Assembly: GCA_964235605.1 (NCBI GenBank)
Contig: CAXSCR010000006.1
Location: 1 to 64,000 of the forward strand
DNA length: 64,000 nt
Direction: 5' to 3'
Source: DATCRE01 sp964235605
GTDB lineage: Bacteria; Bacteroidota; Bacteroidia; Cytophagales; Cyclobacteriaceae
This document shows positions 15,723-24,955 of this stretch, in pieces. Every line of letters begins with the position of its first letter. Position 1 is the stretch's first letter. The notes beneath the pieces were generated by a model that saw only the letters and a list, made by a program, of their open reading frames with translations, had not been told where the DNA came from and searched no databases. Position numbers and translations under genes: made by a program.

Positions 15723-16847
15723 TTATAAAATTGACATGCGGTAAATGACTTCTCGCTGCCGTAAATATTCAAGTATAAACCGAAAGTTATTTTCATCCTC
15801 ACCCAAATATTCGGGAGGACAGATACCTTTCCGGGTAAATTTATTATTTAACAAAAGATTGACGGCAGCCGTACAGGTGTATCCTGTTGTGCGCGCCATC
15901 GAGAGCGTGTTTGTTGCCTTATTCGTTCTATCCAGGAGATTATACTCATACACTTTATTCTTGTCCGACTCCTCACCTGAAACACGAATTCGCATTACTG
16001 TAAATTCTTCTTCGCCCGGCTTTAATTTCCATTTCGGAAAAAGCAATTTCGCTGTAACGTCAATGGGTCTAATTTTTACGCCCTTCACTTCTATCTCGTC
16101 ATAAGAGAAGAATCCCGACGCCCTAAGTACTTTCAGATAGTCTATGCAACCAGGATATCGCAAAGTCTTTTCAATCATATCTGGAATCCCTGCCATGGTT
16201 TTAATCAGTGTTCTTAGGCCATCACTGTTCCATGATTCTAAAGTACCCACACCATCAAAGTGTATCAATTCAGAATCGGACAAAGCTTCTTTAATTACTG
16301 TTGAACCTTGTTGAACATAACGAGCAGGTCTGGTATATTCTTCAATAACATCAATAGGTGAAAATACAGCTTTGTATTCATAAGGCCATTCCCTAACTAT
16401 AGGTAAGCCGCCAACCAAACATTCATACTGAAGAACGCGCATTTGTTTATTATGATAACCTAATATGATATTACCCATACCCGGAGCAACCCCACAATCG
16501 GTAATAACAGTTACATTATTTTTTTGTGCGAGTTCATCTAACGTAAAAGGATCCTCTGGGAAGAATGAGATGTCAACCATATCCTTTTTGGCTTCAATGA
16601 CTGTCTTTACAGTTTGATATCCTAAAAATCCAGGAACAGCACCTACAACCAAATCGAAGGCCTTAATAACAGTACTTAGTGCAGAACGTTCTGAAAAATC
16701 TAATTTGATTGTCTTAATGCCAAGTTGTTTCACTTGCTGCAGCGCATCATCACTATAATCAGCAGATGTAACATCATATTTTTCTGCTAGGTCTCTTGCA
16801 ATTGTAGTCCCAACAAGACCAGCACCAAGTACAATTATTTTTTTCAT
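15723..16847 (-). CDS. saccharopine dehydrogenase-like (lysine 6-dehydrogenase-type) oxidoreductase
   Basis: A 374-residue protein with an N-terminal Rossmann fold (VLGAGLVGTTIARDLAEKYDVTSADYS) and the saccharopine dehydrogenase C-terminal catalytic domain, marked by DCGVAPGMGNIILGY and GGLPIVREWPYEYKAVFSPIDVIEEYTRPA. These blocks fit the subgroup that includes L-lysine 6-dehydrogenase more than the bifunctional saccharopine enzymes. The likely reaction is NAD(P)-dependent oxidation of an amino acid or its imine adduct; the exact substrate is inferred only. It is the first gene of a two-gene minus-strand unit and diverges from the DUF4442 gene. Confidence 0.88.
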   Translation of the reverse strand: MKKIIVLGAGLVGTTIARDLAEKYDVTSADYSDDALQQVKQLGIKTIKLDFSERSALSTVIKAFDLVVGAVPGFLGYQTVKTVIEAKKDMVDISFFPEDPFTLDELAQKNNVTVITDCGVAPGMGNIILGYHNKQMRVLQYECLVGGLPIVREWPYEYKAVFSPIDVIEEYTRPARYVQQGSTVIKEALSDSELIHFDGVGTLESWNSDGLRTLIKTMAGIPDMIEKTLRYPGCIDYLKVLRASGFFSYDEIEVKGVKIRPIDVTAKLLFPKWKLKPGEEEFTVMRIRVSGEESDKNKVYEYNLLDRTNKATNTLSMARTTGYTCTAAVNLLLNNKFTRKGICPPEYLGEDENNFRFILEYLRQREVIYRMSIL

Positions 16848-16981
16848 ATTGAATCTAGCATTATGCCGTTAATCTTAATCAAATTACATTGGATAATAAA
16901 ATCATCCGATTTTATTATAGATATACCCTATAAACTATTGATAAATTACACTTAACTTCCCATTGCCTACAACCTGAAAAT

Positions 16982-17491
16982 ATGTTCGATAGCAACAAAC
17001 TATTACAAAAAGCAAAGACCTCAGCCTTCTATTTGAAAGTTTTAAACTGGTCGTTAAATCGAATGATTCCTTTTAACAAGCCCCACGGTTTTAGAATTGT
17101 AGATATTACTGATTATCGTTTAAAAACAATCATCCCCTACCGGAAAAGTAATTTTAATCACATTCGTGGATTACATGCTTGTGCATTAGCAACCATATCG
17201 GAATTTACAACTGGCTTTCTGCTGATCTCTAGGTTAGATGCAAAAAAATATCGCCTAATTATGCAGCGCTTGGAAATGGATTATCATTACCAAGGCAAGC
17301 TTGATTCTTTTGCGGAATTTGAAATATCAGAAGAATGGTTACAGCAGCAAATCTATACGCCATTGAAAGCAGAAATTTCAGTTGTAATTACTTGTATAGT
17401 GAAAATTCATGATTCAAAAAATAACCTACTCACAACAGGGAAAGTTTTTTGGCAAATCAAAGACTGGACAAAGGTGAAAACTAAAGCATGA
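16982..17491 (+). CDS. DUF4442 hotdog-fold protein (PaaI-like thioesterase)
   Basis: The 169-residue product matches the DUF4442/YiiD C-terminal family of hotdog proteins, related to acyl-CoA thioesterases. Visible marks are PFNKPHGFRIVDITDYRLKTIIPYRKSNFNHIRGLHACALATISEFTTGFLL, in which N-x-x-G/R-x-x-H-x-x-A/C corresponds to the thioesterase substrate helix, followed by LEMDYHYQGK and an antiparallel sheet. It is likely cytoplasmic and may hydrolyse acyl thioesters, but no activity can be proven from sequence. It is followed after 35 bases by an Mpo1-like membrane gene on the same strand, which together hints at fatty acid handling. Confidence 0.85.
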   Translation: MFDSNKLLQKAKTSAFYLKVLNWSLNRMIPFNKPHGFRIVDITDYRLKTIIPYRKSNFNHIRGLHACALATISEFTTGFLLISRLDAKKYRLIMQRLEMDYHYQGKLDSFAEFEISEEWLQQQIYTPLKAEISVVITCIVKIHDSKNNLLTTGKVFWQIKDWTKVKTKA

Positions 17492-17526
17492 TTAGTATAT
17501 TTGAATAATGATAGAAGCAAATAATC

Positions 17527-18006
17527 ATGCGTAAAATAGACAGCCTTCTTTCTGAATATGGTGAAAGCCATCGTAACGCTACAAACAAATCAATACATTG
17601 GCTTTGTGTACCGCTAATTTTTTTAAGCATTGTGGGATTAATTGCTTCTATTCCTGCAACACAGCTAAAATTATATTTAGGTAGCCAAAGTCCTTTTGCA
17701 AATTGGGCTATGGTTGGGCTTTTAATAGTAGCTTTTTATTATTTTTCCTTATCCGTATCCTTAACAATAGGTATGATTTTATTCGGGTTGTTGTGCCTTC
17801 TAATAATTAATTTTATTGAGAAAATAAACATCGCTCCGTTATGGATAATTAGTCTTTTAATTTTTTTTACAGCATGGGTTGGTCAGTTGTATGGACATAA
17901 AATAGAAGGAAAAAAACCTTCATTTTTAAAAGATGTTCAGTTCTTGCTAATTGGCCCTGCATGGCTTATGCATTTTATTTATAAACGTTTAGGAATTCCT
18001 TACTAA
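17527..18006 (+). CDS. DUF962/Mpo1-like membrane protein
   Basis: This 159-residue protein has four hydrophobic segments (about 28-47, 61-80, 85-105, 108-125) and the conserved polar marks of the DUF962 family: YGESHRNATNKSIHWLCVP near the start, GHKIEGKKPSF (about 126-136) and the C-terminal GPAWLMHFIYKRLG. The yeast member Mpo1 is an Fe(II) dioxygenase that shortens 2-hydroxy fatty acids by alpha-oxidation, and the conserved His residues of SHRN, IHW, GHK and MHF fit a metal site. Bacterial members are little studied. The next gene begins at the base after the stop codon, so they are likely in one operon. Confidence 0.88.
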   Translation: MRKIDSLLSEYGESHRNATNKSIHWLCVPLIFLSIVGLIASIPATQLKLYLGSQSPFANWAMVGLLIVAFYYFSLSVSLTIGMILFGLLCLLIINFIEKINIAPLWIISLLIFFTAWVGQLYGHKIEGKKPSFLKDVQFLLIGPAWLMHFIYKRLGIPY

Positions 18007-18948
18007 TTGGAAGATTACATATTTCACGAAGGTCAGTTGCCCGATGGCTATGAACCTAATTTTGATCCGGCTTTATTCAATCAGCCACAACATCTTTACT
18101 TACAATCATCAAGTGGTTGGACTGCCTTCTACGTTTTACATAAAAAATATGGACACATATCGGCAGCAATTTATATACATCGGGAAGAAGGTGTTGCGCG
18201 GAGCCCATTCAAAAGTCCGTTTGGATCATTTGAAATCTCTCCATCATTACCGCATAAGGTATTATTTGCATTCTTAGAATATATAGAATCAAGACTTAAA
18301 GCGCATGGCGTTAAAGAAATTGTAATTAAGACACCCCCACCAATTTATCAACCTGATAGTTCAGCACTTATCCATACGTTCTTATTTAATCAAGGGTACC
18401 AAGTAATTGATGCCGAAGTGGGAGCCGTCATTTCAGTTACCGAAAATACGTATGAGTGTTATCCTGATGCTTGGGAGAGGCGAAAGTTACGCCAAGCATA
18501 TGAAGCGGGTTTAAGATTTAAAGAACTATCACCAGATCAACTTTCAGAAGCTTACATTTTTATTTTGGCTTGTCGCAAGCAACGAGGGCACACGCTTTCT
18601 ATGAGCCTAAGTGATTTGAAAAGCGCAGTAGATAATTTTCCAAATCGTTACCTTATTTTTGGAGTCTTAGAGGGGGAACGATTGGCAGGTGCATCCATCG
18701 CAATACGTGTACGAGACCATATCCTTTATAACTTCTACACTGCACACCCTAAAGATTTTGATCATGTTAGTCCTGTAGTAATGCTCGTTGAAGGTCTGTA
18801 TGGATACTGTCAAAGAAATAATATCGGCCATTTAGACTTAGGTACTTCAGCAGTAGATAAAAAACCAAATTTCGGATTACTTGATTTTAAACTTAGACTT
18901 GGCGCTCAAGCAACATCAAAACTAACCCTCGGTAAAAAATTAAACTAA
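18007..18948 (+). CDS. GNAT/FemAB-like acyltransferase
   Basis: A 313-residue soluble protein. The second half has a GNAT-like core (LRQAYEAGLRFKELSPDQ, then LIFGVLEGERLAGASIAIRVRDHILYNFYTAHPKDFDHVSPVVMLVEGLYGYCQRNNIGHLDLGTSA), and the overall two-lobed layout resembles FemAB-type aminoacyl or acyl transferases. The start is TTG directly after the stop codon of the DUF962 gene, and no ATG gives a sensible alternative. The stop codon overlaps the ATG of the glycosyltransferase gene by one base, so the two are translationally coupled. It may N-acylate a sugar or amino sugar made with that enzyme; this is inference. Confidence 0.75.
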   Translation: MEDYIFHEGQLPDGYEPNFDPALFNQPQHLYLQSSSGWTAFYVLHKKYGHISAAIYIHREEGVARSPFKSPFGSFEISPSLPHKVLFAFLEYIESRLKAHGVKEIVIKTPPPIYQPDSSALIHTFLFNQGYQVIDAEVGAVISVTENTYECYPDAWERRKLRQAYEAGLRFKELSPDQLSEAYIFILACRKQRGHTLSMSLSDLKSAVDNFPNRYLIFGVLEGERLAGASIAIRVRDHILYNFYTAHPKDFDHVSPVVMLVEGLYGYCQRNNIGHLDLGTSAVDKKPNFGLLDFKLRLGAQATSKLTLGKKLN

Positions 18949-19910
18949 TGCATTTGCCATTGGTCTCTGTGATATGTTTGTGCTACAACCACGAACGCTT
19001 TGTTCATGAAGCCATAGCGTCAGTATTGAATCAAACCTTTACTAATATACAAATCATTATTGTGGATGATCTGAGCACGGATCAAAGTGCTACTGTAATT
19101 CAAAAGATTATTGATAAAAATCCCTTAGTAAACTTTATACAGCTGAAAGAAAACCACGGCATTTGTAAAGCTTTTAATAAAGCATTGAAGCTAGCCACTG
19201 GCGAATACATCATTGATTTCGCTACAGATGATGTTATGCTACCTGATAAAATAGCCCAACAGGTTGACTTTTTTCAAACATTGGATAAAAGCTATGGCGT
19301 GATATTTACAGACGCAGTCTATATTAATGCTAAAGGAGAATTTATCCATAATCATTACGACTATTTGTTTAGGAATAAATTACTAAAATATATTCCGGAA
19401 GGCGATGTATACAGCAAAATATTATCAATATACTTTGTAGCCTCACCAACAATGATGGTAAGACGTGAAGTCTTTGAGTCGTTAGCGGGATATGATGAAA
19501 ACTTATCTTATGAAGATTTTGACTTCTGGGTGCGATCTTCGAGAAAGTATAAATATGCCTTTCTAAATAAAGTTCTTGTTAAAATAAGACGCACTACTAA
19601 TTCAATGTCTCGCGGATGGTATACGCCAGGTGATCCACAATTGCATTCAACTTATATTATCTGCAAAAAGGCTGAGCAACTTATTCAGACCCAGGCAGAC
19701 AAAGATGCGCTGGTTATAAGAGCCAGATATGAATTACGTCAATCTATTTTTTCAGAGAACAACAACGAATCAAAACTTTTCTACGAACTACTTCACAACC
19801 TTAGTGCAGTTCGCAAACTAGATAGGATCACTTATAGTTTAAGAAATTTACCCTTACCACTTTCATTGTTGAGGCGCTGGTACCACCGAATTAGGTTTAA
19901 TACTCTTTAA
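18948..19910 (+). CDS. family 2 glycosyltransferase
   Basis: A 320-residue GT-A fold glycosyltransferase. The N-terminal nucleotide-binding block is VSVICLCYNHERFVHEAIASVLNQTFTNIQIIIVDDLSTD, the metal-binding DxD equivalent is FATDDVML at about 92-99, and the acceptor-side motif SPTMMVRREVFESLAGYDENLSYEDFDFWVR supplies the ED(F)DF element. No membrane helix is seen, so it is probably a peripheral cytoplasmic enzyme. It overlaps the acyltransferase stop by TAATG and its 3' end overlaps the convergent sulfotransferase gene by 14 bases. The donor and acceptor sugars are unknown. Confidence 0.93.
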   Translation: MHLPLVSVICLCYNHERFVHEAIASVLNQTFTNIQIIIVDDLSTDQSATVIQKIIDKNPLVNFIQLKENHGICKAFNKALKLATGEYIIDFATDDVMLPDKIAQQVDFFQTLDKSYGVIFTDAVYINAKGEFIHNHYDYLFRNKLLKYIPEGDVYSKILSIYFVASPTMMVRREVFESLAGYDENLSYEDFDFWVRSSRKYKYAFLNKVLVKIRRTTNSMSRGWYTPGDPQLHSTYIICKKAEQLIQTQADKDALVIRARYELRQSIFSENNNESKLFYELLHNLSAVRKLDRITYSLRNLPLPLSLLRRWYHRIRFNTL

Positions 19911-20784
19911 TATATTCCTGTAACGCTTTGAAGTCCGCTAAGTAACCAAACTGTTCTACGTCATTTTTGTAGATATCATAAACCTTATAAAGCGTATCCG
20001 CAGTGTAATATGACTTGTAATCATATACCGACTTATTTCTATTGCTATAATTTATTTCTAAGCTATAGGAATGAAGAAAATCCGTTAATTCAACAAAATC
20101 TTTTTCCAATCTAAAAATCTTTATTCTACCAAACCCGCCACAAGCTTGTATTATTTGATATTGTGAGATGAAGTGTGGTGCCATTAATTCATTAGGAATT
20201 TCAGACAGCGTATTTACAAATTCAACAAAACTCATCTTATGTTTTAATATACCGAAGAGATGCCCTTCATAGGGGAAATGAGGATTGTTACTGTCAAATA
20301 AATCAAGATAAACAGATACCAGTCGTGAAAAAGGATTTCGAACAACGGTAAAAAGTTGATGGCGCTGCTGTTCCTTTATCTCATGCTTGGCGTAATGCCA
20401 AGAAAGTGTATCAACTTCTTTATCACTAAGCATTAGTGTTTTTAATGTTGAATCAATTACAGGTAGTATTGATCTCATCACCGTTGTGCTTGCACATTTT
20501 AACATTCTAACATATCCAAGTTGCAATGAATCCACGAAGAAAAAATTGCGATTAATTCTGCGCACACTTTTCATATAAGCAAGACTAGAAAGCAATGGCC
20601 CAATAAATGGTTTTAGCGCTAGCTTCGTACGAAGCTTTATGTACCTGGTTTCCTTATAATTAATATGTATTGAAATGGCACTCAGAATTTTTTTTCGGTT
20701 GCCTTCAAAATCAACAACGCTATTTTTAAGTGTTCCATTTTTTAACACATATAAAAGAAAGCGAAGCATTTTCATTTTTTCCAA
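19897..20784 (-). CDS. sulfotransferase family 2 protein
   Basis: A 295-residue PAPS-dependent carbohydrate-type sulfotransferase. The 5'-phosphosulfate loop is LKCASTT (Lys96, with the following Ser/Thr residues) and the 3'-phosphate binding motif is VVRNPFSRLVSVYLD (Arg149 and Ser153 region), the same pair used by chondroitin and HNK-1 sulfotransferases. A hydrophobic segment is lacking, so the protein is likely cytoplasmic. It is co-oriented with the PhyH-type gene just upstream (13-base overlap) and convergent with the glycosyltransferase, which suggests a locus for a sulfated glycan or glycolipid. Confidence 0.88.
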   Translation of the reverse strand: MEKMKMLRFLLYVLKNGTLKNSVVDFEGNRKKILSAISIHINYKETRYIKLRTKLALKPFIGPLLSSLAYMKSVRRINRNFFFVDSLQLGYVRMLKCASTTVMRSILPVIDSTLKTLMLSDKEVDTLSWHYAKHEIKEQQRHQLFTVVRNPFSRLVSVYLDLFDSNNPHFPYEGHLFGILKHKMSFVEFVNTLSEIPNELMAPHFISQYQIIQACGGFGRIKIFRLEKDFVELTDFLHSYSLEINYSNRNKSVYDYKSYYTADTLYKVYDIYKNDVEQFGYLADFKALQEYIKEY

Positions 20785-21578
20785 AGCCTAATCTCAATTG
20801 AAATCCGCGTAACGTCTGTATTCAAATTGGCTGAACCGCCATGAATTAGATAAGGCGAAAAAATCAGAACTTCATTCAAGCCTGGGTTAGGTCTTACATA
20901 TTCATGATGCCCTTCAATTTTCGTAACCGCAGGCACATTATACTTTACGTTATTAATACTTGCACCAGACAGTGTGCGCTCTACTTTTGATTCAGGCCAG
21001 TGATGACTGCCCGGAATAATCACAAGCGATGAATTCTCATTACTCCCAACAATGGGTATGTAAAGATTAATGCAATCTTTATAATCTTCCAACCACACAT
21101 CACGATGAAGCGGGTTGTTATCTTGTTGCTGAGGGCGAATAACCCGGAAATGAAAAACAGATTGATTGTCGTAGGGATTTTTAGCAATTAAAGTTTCGTT
21201 ACATATTATCGAAATTCTATCTTCTAGCTTTTTAATGTCAATTGGAAAATTAAACACATCTAGAAGTTTTGTCTGGTCAACTGCAGCCAAGTGCATTTGC
21301 GTGTCTGAAGCAACGGTATGATATTGTTCAAGTTGAAACTTATTTGGAATAGTAAGACCGGCTTTTCGCCAAAGGTCAATCAATAAATTTTTAGAAGTAT
21401 CTGCAAAGGAATTACAAAGGTCATCATCAAAAAGTTTTTCTATCGTATAACCCGCATTACCCCATTGACATTTTGCCGTAAGGTCAATAGCGTTTTGAAG
21501 TAAAACCACACCTTCACCCTTATGCCTAGTACCAGCAGCTTCGTAGTTAATTGATTGGTTGTTTACATTATACTTCAT
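20772..21578 (-). CDS. phytanoyl-CoA dioxygenase-like (PhyH) Fe(II)/2-oxoglutarate oxygenase
   Basis: A 268-residue member of the PhyH-type oxygenase fold. The iron-binding triad is visible as HRD (His158 and Asp160) and LIHGG (His246), and Arg258 in ITRISIEIR-like sequence would bind the 2-oxoglutarate carboxylate. The segment SSLVIIPGSHHWPESKVE is also typical. Members hydroxylate very different small molecules, and several sit in polysaccharide or natural-product loci. It is the first gene of a two-gene unit with the sulfotransferase, so a modified glycan or lipid is a possible substrate (inference). Confidence 0.85.
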   Translation of the reverse strand: MKYNVNNQSINYEAAGTRHKGEGVVLLQNAIDLTAKCQWGNAGYTIEKLFDDDLCNSFADTSKNLLIDLWRKAGLTIPNKFQLEQYHTVASDTQMHLAAVDQTKLLDVFNFPIDIKKLEDRISIICNETLIAKNPYDNQSVFHFRVIRPQQQDNNPLHRDVWLEDYKDCINLYIPIVGSNENSSLVIIPGSHHWPESKVERTLSGASINNVKYNVPAVTKIEGHHEYVRPNPGLNEVLIFSPYLIHGGSANLNTDVTRISIEIRLWKK

Positions 21579-21609
21579 CTAACACACGTATAATACTTTT
21601 ACTTAGAGA

Positions 21610-22524
21610 TTACTTACGATTATCTTCACCTAAAACCATGCTAACGTAACTCTCATATCGGCTGGGTGCAATGATTCCATTTTTTACGCCTTCTCTAATT
21701 GCACATTTTGGCTCTGAGAGGTGGAGACACTTTGAACCAAATTTACAATCTTGTCTTAACACACGCATTTCTGGAAAATAATCAGAAATCTCTTGTTGAT
21801 TCATATTTACTAAGCCCCATTCTTTAATACCCGGTGTATCAATAATAAATGTCTTGTCCTCAATTTTAAACATCTCTGCGAAGGTGGTAGTGTGTGTTCC
21901 TTTTTCAGAGAAGTCTGAGATATCGCCAATTTTTTGATCAATGTCTGGAGAGAGCTTGTTAATGAGTGTAGACTTACCAACTCCTGAATGCCCAGCTATC
22001 AACGTAATTTGGTCTTGCAATACTTCCTTTACTTTATACAAATCATTATTTATTGCCGATGTGGTAATGCATTTTACACCAAACCTTAAGTATAAAGAAA
22101 TTAATTTCTCTTGAACCTCAAGACCTTGTTCATCTAACAGATCTTGTTTGTTAAAAACAATAATCTGGGGTATTCTAAATGATTCGGCGCTGATTAGGAA
22201 ACGATCTATAAAGCCCAACGAGGTTCGTGGAAAAGCTTGTGTAACTACCAATAATGTTTGATCAACATTTGCAGCAAGCACATGTGAGTGCCCCGTCTTC
22301 TTAACTGACTGCCTTAGTATGTGATTTTTTCTTGGAAGGATTTCCGTGATGGAACCAATCTCGTTAGTCAAATCGAAAACCACATAATCACCTACCGCAA
22401 TAGGGTTGGTCTCCTTTATTCCTTCCAACCTGATTTTTCCGCGTACGCGACAATTATATTTAACATTATCCTCGCCAAGAACATCGTAGAATGAACCAGT
22501 AGATCTAAAAACTATACCTTTCAT
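21610..22524 (-). CDS. rsgA: ribosome small subunit-dependent GTPase A
   Basis: RsgA (YjeQ/YloQ) checks and matures the 30S ribosomal subunit. The 304-residue sequence shows the N-terminal OB-fold, the circularly permuted GTPase with G4 NKQD (125-128) before G1 GHSGVGKST (178-186), G2 in THTTTF, G3 DTPG (229-232), and a C-terminal zinc site Cys260, Cys266, His268 and Cys274. All catalytic elements are intact. Its 3' end lies 31 bases from the PhyH gene start, and its ATG overlaps the waaA stop codon by four bases, so it is translationally coupled to waaA. Confidence 0.97.
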   Translation of the reverse strand: MKGIVFRSTGSFYDVLGEDNVKYNCRVRGKIRLEGIKETNPIAVGDYVVFDLTNEIGSITEILPRKNHILRQSVKKTGHSHVLAANVDQTLLVVTQAFPRTSLGFIDRFLISAESFRIPQIIVFNKQDLLDEQGLEVQEKLISLYLRFGVKCITTSAINNDLYKVKEVLQDQITLIAGHSGVGKSTLINKLSPDIDQKIGDISDFSEKGTHTTTFAEMFKIEDKTFIIDTPGIKEWGLVNMNQQEISDYFPEMRVLRQDCKFGSKCLHLSEPKCAIREGVKNGIIAPSRYESYVSMVLGEDNRK

Positions 22525-23765
22525 GATTTTAGAAGTTTGGTACAGTAGTCAACAATAGTCGCAGTGGCACCTGTATTTTCTTTTATGTATAAAGAGGTGA
22601 CATCACACGCCATAAGATAATTCTCAGGTCTTGAAATCAATAATTCATATTTAGAACGTAGGTCGTTATAATCTGCAACCTCAAATGCACCACCCCGCAT
22701 AATTAAATCTCTAGCCTCTTGAAATTTCTCATAATTCCAATTACCAAAGAACACGGGAACGCCATAGCATGCAGGCTCTAGTATATTATGCAAACCCTTT
22801 TTAAACGCACCGCCTACATAGGCAAATTCACCATATCGATACAGCTTTGAAAGCATACCAATGTTATCGATGATCAATACCGTGCAGTCTGCAAGATTTT
22901 CTTTTGCTTGAGAAAAGCGAATAGATTTAACTATTAAAGACTTTTCTATCGAACTCATAAACGCTTCCGAAATCTCATGAGGCGCAATCACAAACTTTAA
23001 TGTATTAGCACTTTGATTTATAAAAGGCACTAGTACCTCCATGTCTTCAGGCCAACAGCTTCCTATTACCCAGGTATGTTGTGCATCCTTAAATTTTTCT
23101 ACAACGGGAATTGTTCCACCGTGTTCAGTTAACGAAACTACCCTATCAAACCGGGTATCACCTGCTTGCTTGCAGTTCTTAATACCAATGTTGTAAAGCA
23201 GTTTTATTGATTCATCATTTTGAACAAAAAAGAAATTGAAATTCTTAAGAATGTTTCTATAAAAACCACCGTATGACTTAAAAAACAATTGATCCCTCCT
23301 AAAAATAGATGAAGCTGAGACAAGTGGTATATTCTGACTGTTTAGTTCATTTGAATAGTGATACCAAAATTCATATTTAATAAAAATTGCCAGCACGGGC
23401 TTAGTGATGAATATGAATTTACTCGCAGCATCCTTGGTATCCCATGGAAGATAGAATACATAATCTGCATGAACATAGTCTTTTCTTACATCATATCCTG
23501 ACGACGAAAAGAACGTGAGTAAAATTTTATAATTAGGCATTGCCTTTTTAAAGGATTCAATGATAGGCCTTCCTTGCTCAAACTCACCTAATGATGCACA
23601 ATGAACCCAAATAACGGGATGGACATTACCAGCAAATGATGCCTTTAATTTTCTAAAAAGGCCTTTGTGACCACTAGCTAAAGAATTTGCTTTCTGATTA
23701 AAAAGTGCAGCTAGCCATACACCTACCCTTAAAAAGAATATTGAAATATTATATAATATAACCAT
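22521..23765 (-). CDS. waaA: 3-deoxy-D-manno-octulosonic acid (Kdo) transferase
   Basis: WaaA (KdtA) adds Kdo to lipid IVA in lipopolysaccharide assembly. This 414-residue protein has the N-terminal membrane anchor (about 1-20) and the GT30 motif WVHCASLGEFEQGRPIIESFK, in which the Glu of SLGEFEQ is the catalytic base. Later blocks include FKFVIAPHEISEAF-like sequence, EFAYVGGAFKKGLHNILEPACYGVPVFFG, which binds CMP-Kdo. It acts at the cytoplasmic face of the inner membrane. It is the first gene of a coupled pair with rsgA. Confidence 0.95.
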   Translation of the reverse strand: MVILYNISIFFLRVGVWLAALFNQKANSLASGHKGLFRKLKASFAGNVHPVIWVHCASLGEFEQGRPIIESFKKAMPNYKILLTFFSSSGYDVRKDYVHADYVFYLPWDTKDAASKFIFITKPVLAIFIKYEFWYHYSNELNSQNIPLVSASSIFRRDQLFFKSYGGFYRNILKNFNFFFVQNDESIKLLYNIGIKNCKQAGDTRFDRVVSLTEHGGTIPVVEKFKDAQHTWVIGSCWPEDMEVLVPFINQSANTLKFVIAPHEISEAFMSSIEKSLIVKSIRFSQAKENLADCTVLIIDNIGMLSKLYRYGEFAYVGGAFKKGLHNILEPACYGVPVFFGNWNYEKFQEARDLIMRGGAFEVADYNDLRSKYELLISRPENYLMACDVTSLYIKENTGATATIVDYCTKLLKS

Positions 23766-23894
23766 CGAAATGCAAAAGTATTAAACTTGTTGGAGTATGC
23801 CGCTTAAGTAAGGTTTTAAGAATTTGATACCTGTTATAGCTTACCATTTCACCTAAATTGGCATTTAATGCATATTAAATAATATAAAACCCCT

Positions 23895-24935
23895 ATGAAA
23901 ATCAATAAGACAAAAATTGCTTATAGTATTTTGTTTAGTGTCGTGGTAGTTGGTTCCTGCTCCATTCAGTTACATGCTCAAGAGAACGTTAATCAACTCA
24001 TTACCGAAAACTTAAGTGATGGTGTAAAGCTGGTTGAAGGTTACGTATCACCGGTCATGAAATCTATGAGTCTTGGTGTAAATCAAGGATGGTATAATAC
24101 CGCTAAACCTCATAAAACAGCAGGTGTTGATTTGACTATCACCGTTAATGGTATGTACATACCCAGCTCAGACAAATTTTACAATGTAAATGACTTGAAA
24201 TTATCTCAGATAGAACTTTCTGCCACGCAGCCTGCTGGAATAAATAATGGGAATGTGCCGACTATATTTGGTCCTGCAATAGCCCCAAGCTATCAAACAA
24301 AATCAGATCCTAACAATAGCCAGTTCTCCGGGCCCGCTGGCAAAGATTTAAAGAAGACGATTGGTATGAAATCCCTGCCAGTGCCCATGTATACGCTGGG
24401 CTTTGGCTTACCGAAAGCAATTGATGTAAAAATTCGTTTTTTTCCCAAGTCAAAATTTGATGACCTTACCGTGCAAATGTTAGGCTTGGGTGTGATGCAT
24501 GATATTAAACAATATATACCTGGTATTAAACTTCTGCCATTCGATCTGTCTGTACTAGCGGGATTCACCAATTTAAAACTTGACTATGCCCTAGATCCGG
24601 ATCATCCAGATCAACATGGTATCCTTTCTATAAACTCAACTACCATTCAAGGAATAATTTCAAAAAAGGTATCGGTACTAACAGGGTATTTTGGTGTTGG
24701 TTATAATATCGCTGAATCTAATATTTCCCTTAAAGGAACTTATGATATTGATGATGATCAAGTCGTAAATGATCCTGATGATGTAAAAGATCCGCTTAAT
24801 AGCAATTTCGCTGCATCAGGCATGCGTGCTACAGTAGGATTGAGATTGAAGCTCTGGGTATTTACTTTCCATGGAGACTACACAATCCAAAAGTATAATT
24901 CACTTTCCGTTGGCTTCGGTATCAACGTACGATAG
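23895..24935 (+). CDS. secreted outer-membrane-like protein (DUF6588-like)
   Basis: The first 28 residues form a signal peptide ending SIQLHAQ. The remaining sequence resembles a family of bacteroidetal outer membrane beta-barrel-like proteins that I associate with DUF6588: a helix LITENLSDGVKLVEGYVSPVMKSMSLGVNQGWYNTAKPH, followed by alternating beta strands, the central block TLGFGLPKAIDVKIRFFPKS, GVMHDIKQYIPGIKLLPFDLSVLAGFTN, and a C-terminal barrel-like end with a terminal Arg-containing strand. Localisation to the outer membrane is likely. Function unknown. A strong terminator follows. Confidence 0.75.
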   Translation: MKINKTKIAYSILFSVVVVGSCSIQLHAQENVNQLITENLSDGVKLVEGYVSPVMKSMSLGVNQGWYNTAKPHKTAGVDLTITVNGMYIPSSDKFYNVNDLKLSQIELSATQPAGINNGNVPTIFGPAIAPSYQTKSDPNNSQFSGPAGKDLKKTIGMKSLPVPMYTLGFGLPKAIDVKIRFFPKSKFDDLTVQMLGLGVMHDIKQYIPGIKLLPFDLSVLAGFTNLKLDYALDPDHPDQHGILSINSTTIQGIISKKVSVLTGYFGVGYNIAESNISLKGTYDIDDDQVVNDPDDVKDPLNSNFAASGMRATVGLRLKLWVFTFHGDYTIQKYNSLSVGFGINVR

Positions 24936-24955
24936 ATATCTATACCTATTAATTT

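Noticed and set aside
14732..15802. Longer start for the Gfo/Idh/MocA gene at 15802
   Set aside because: It would overlap the neighbouring gene by 80 bases and adds residues not found in the family; MSRTINWG at 15715 fits the fold.
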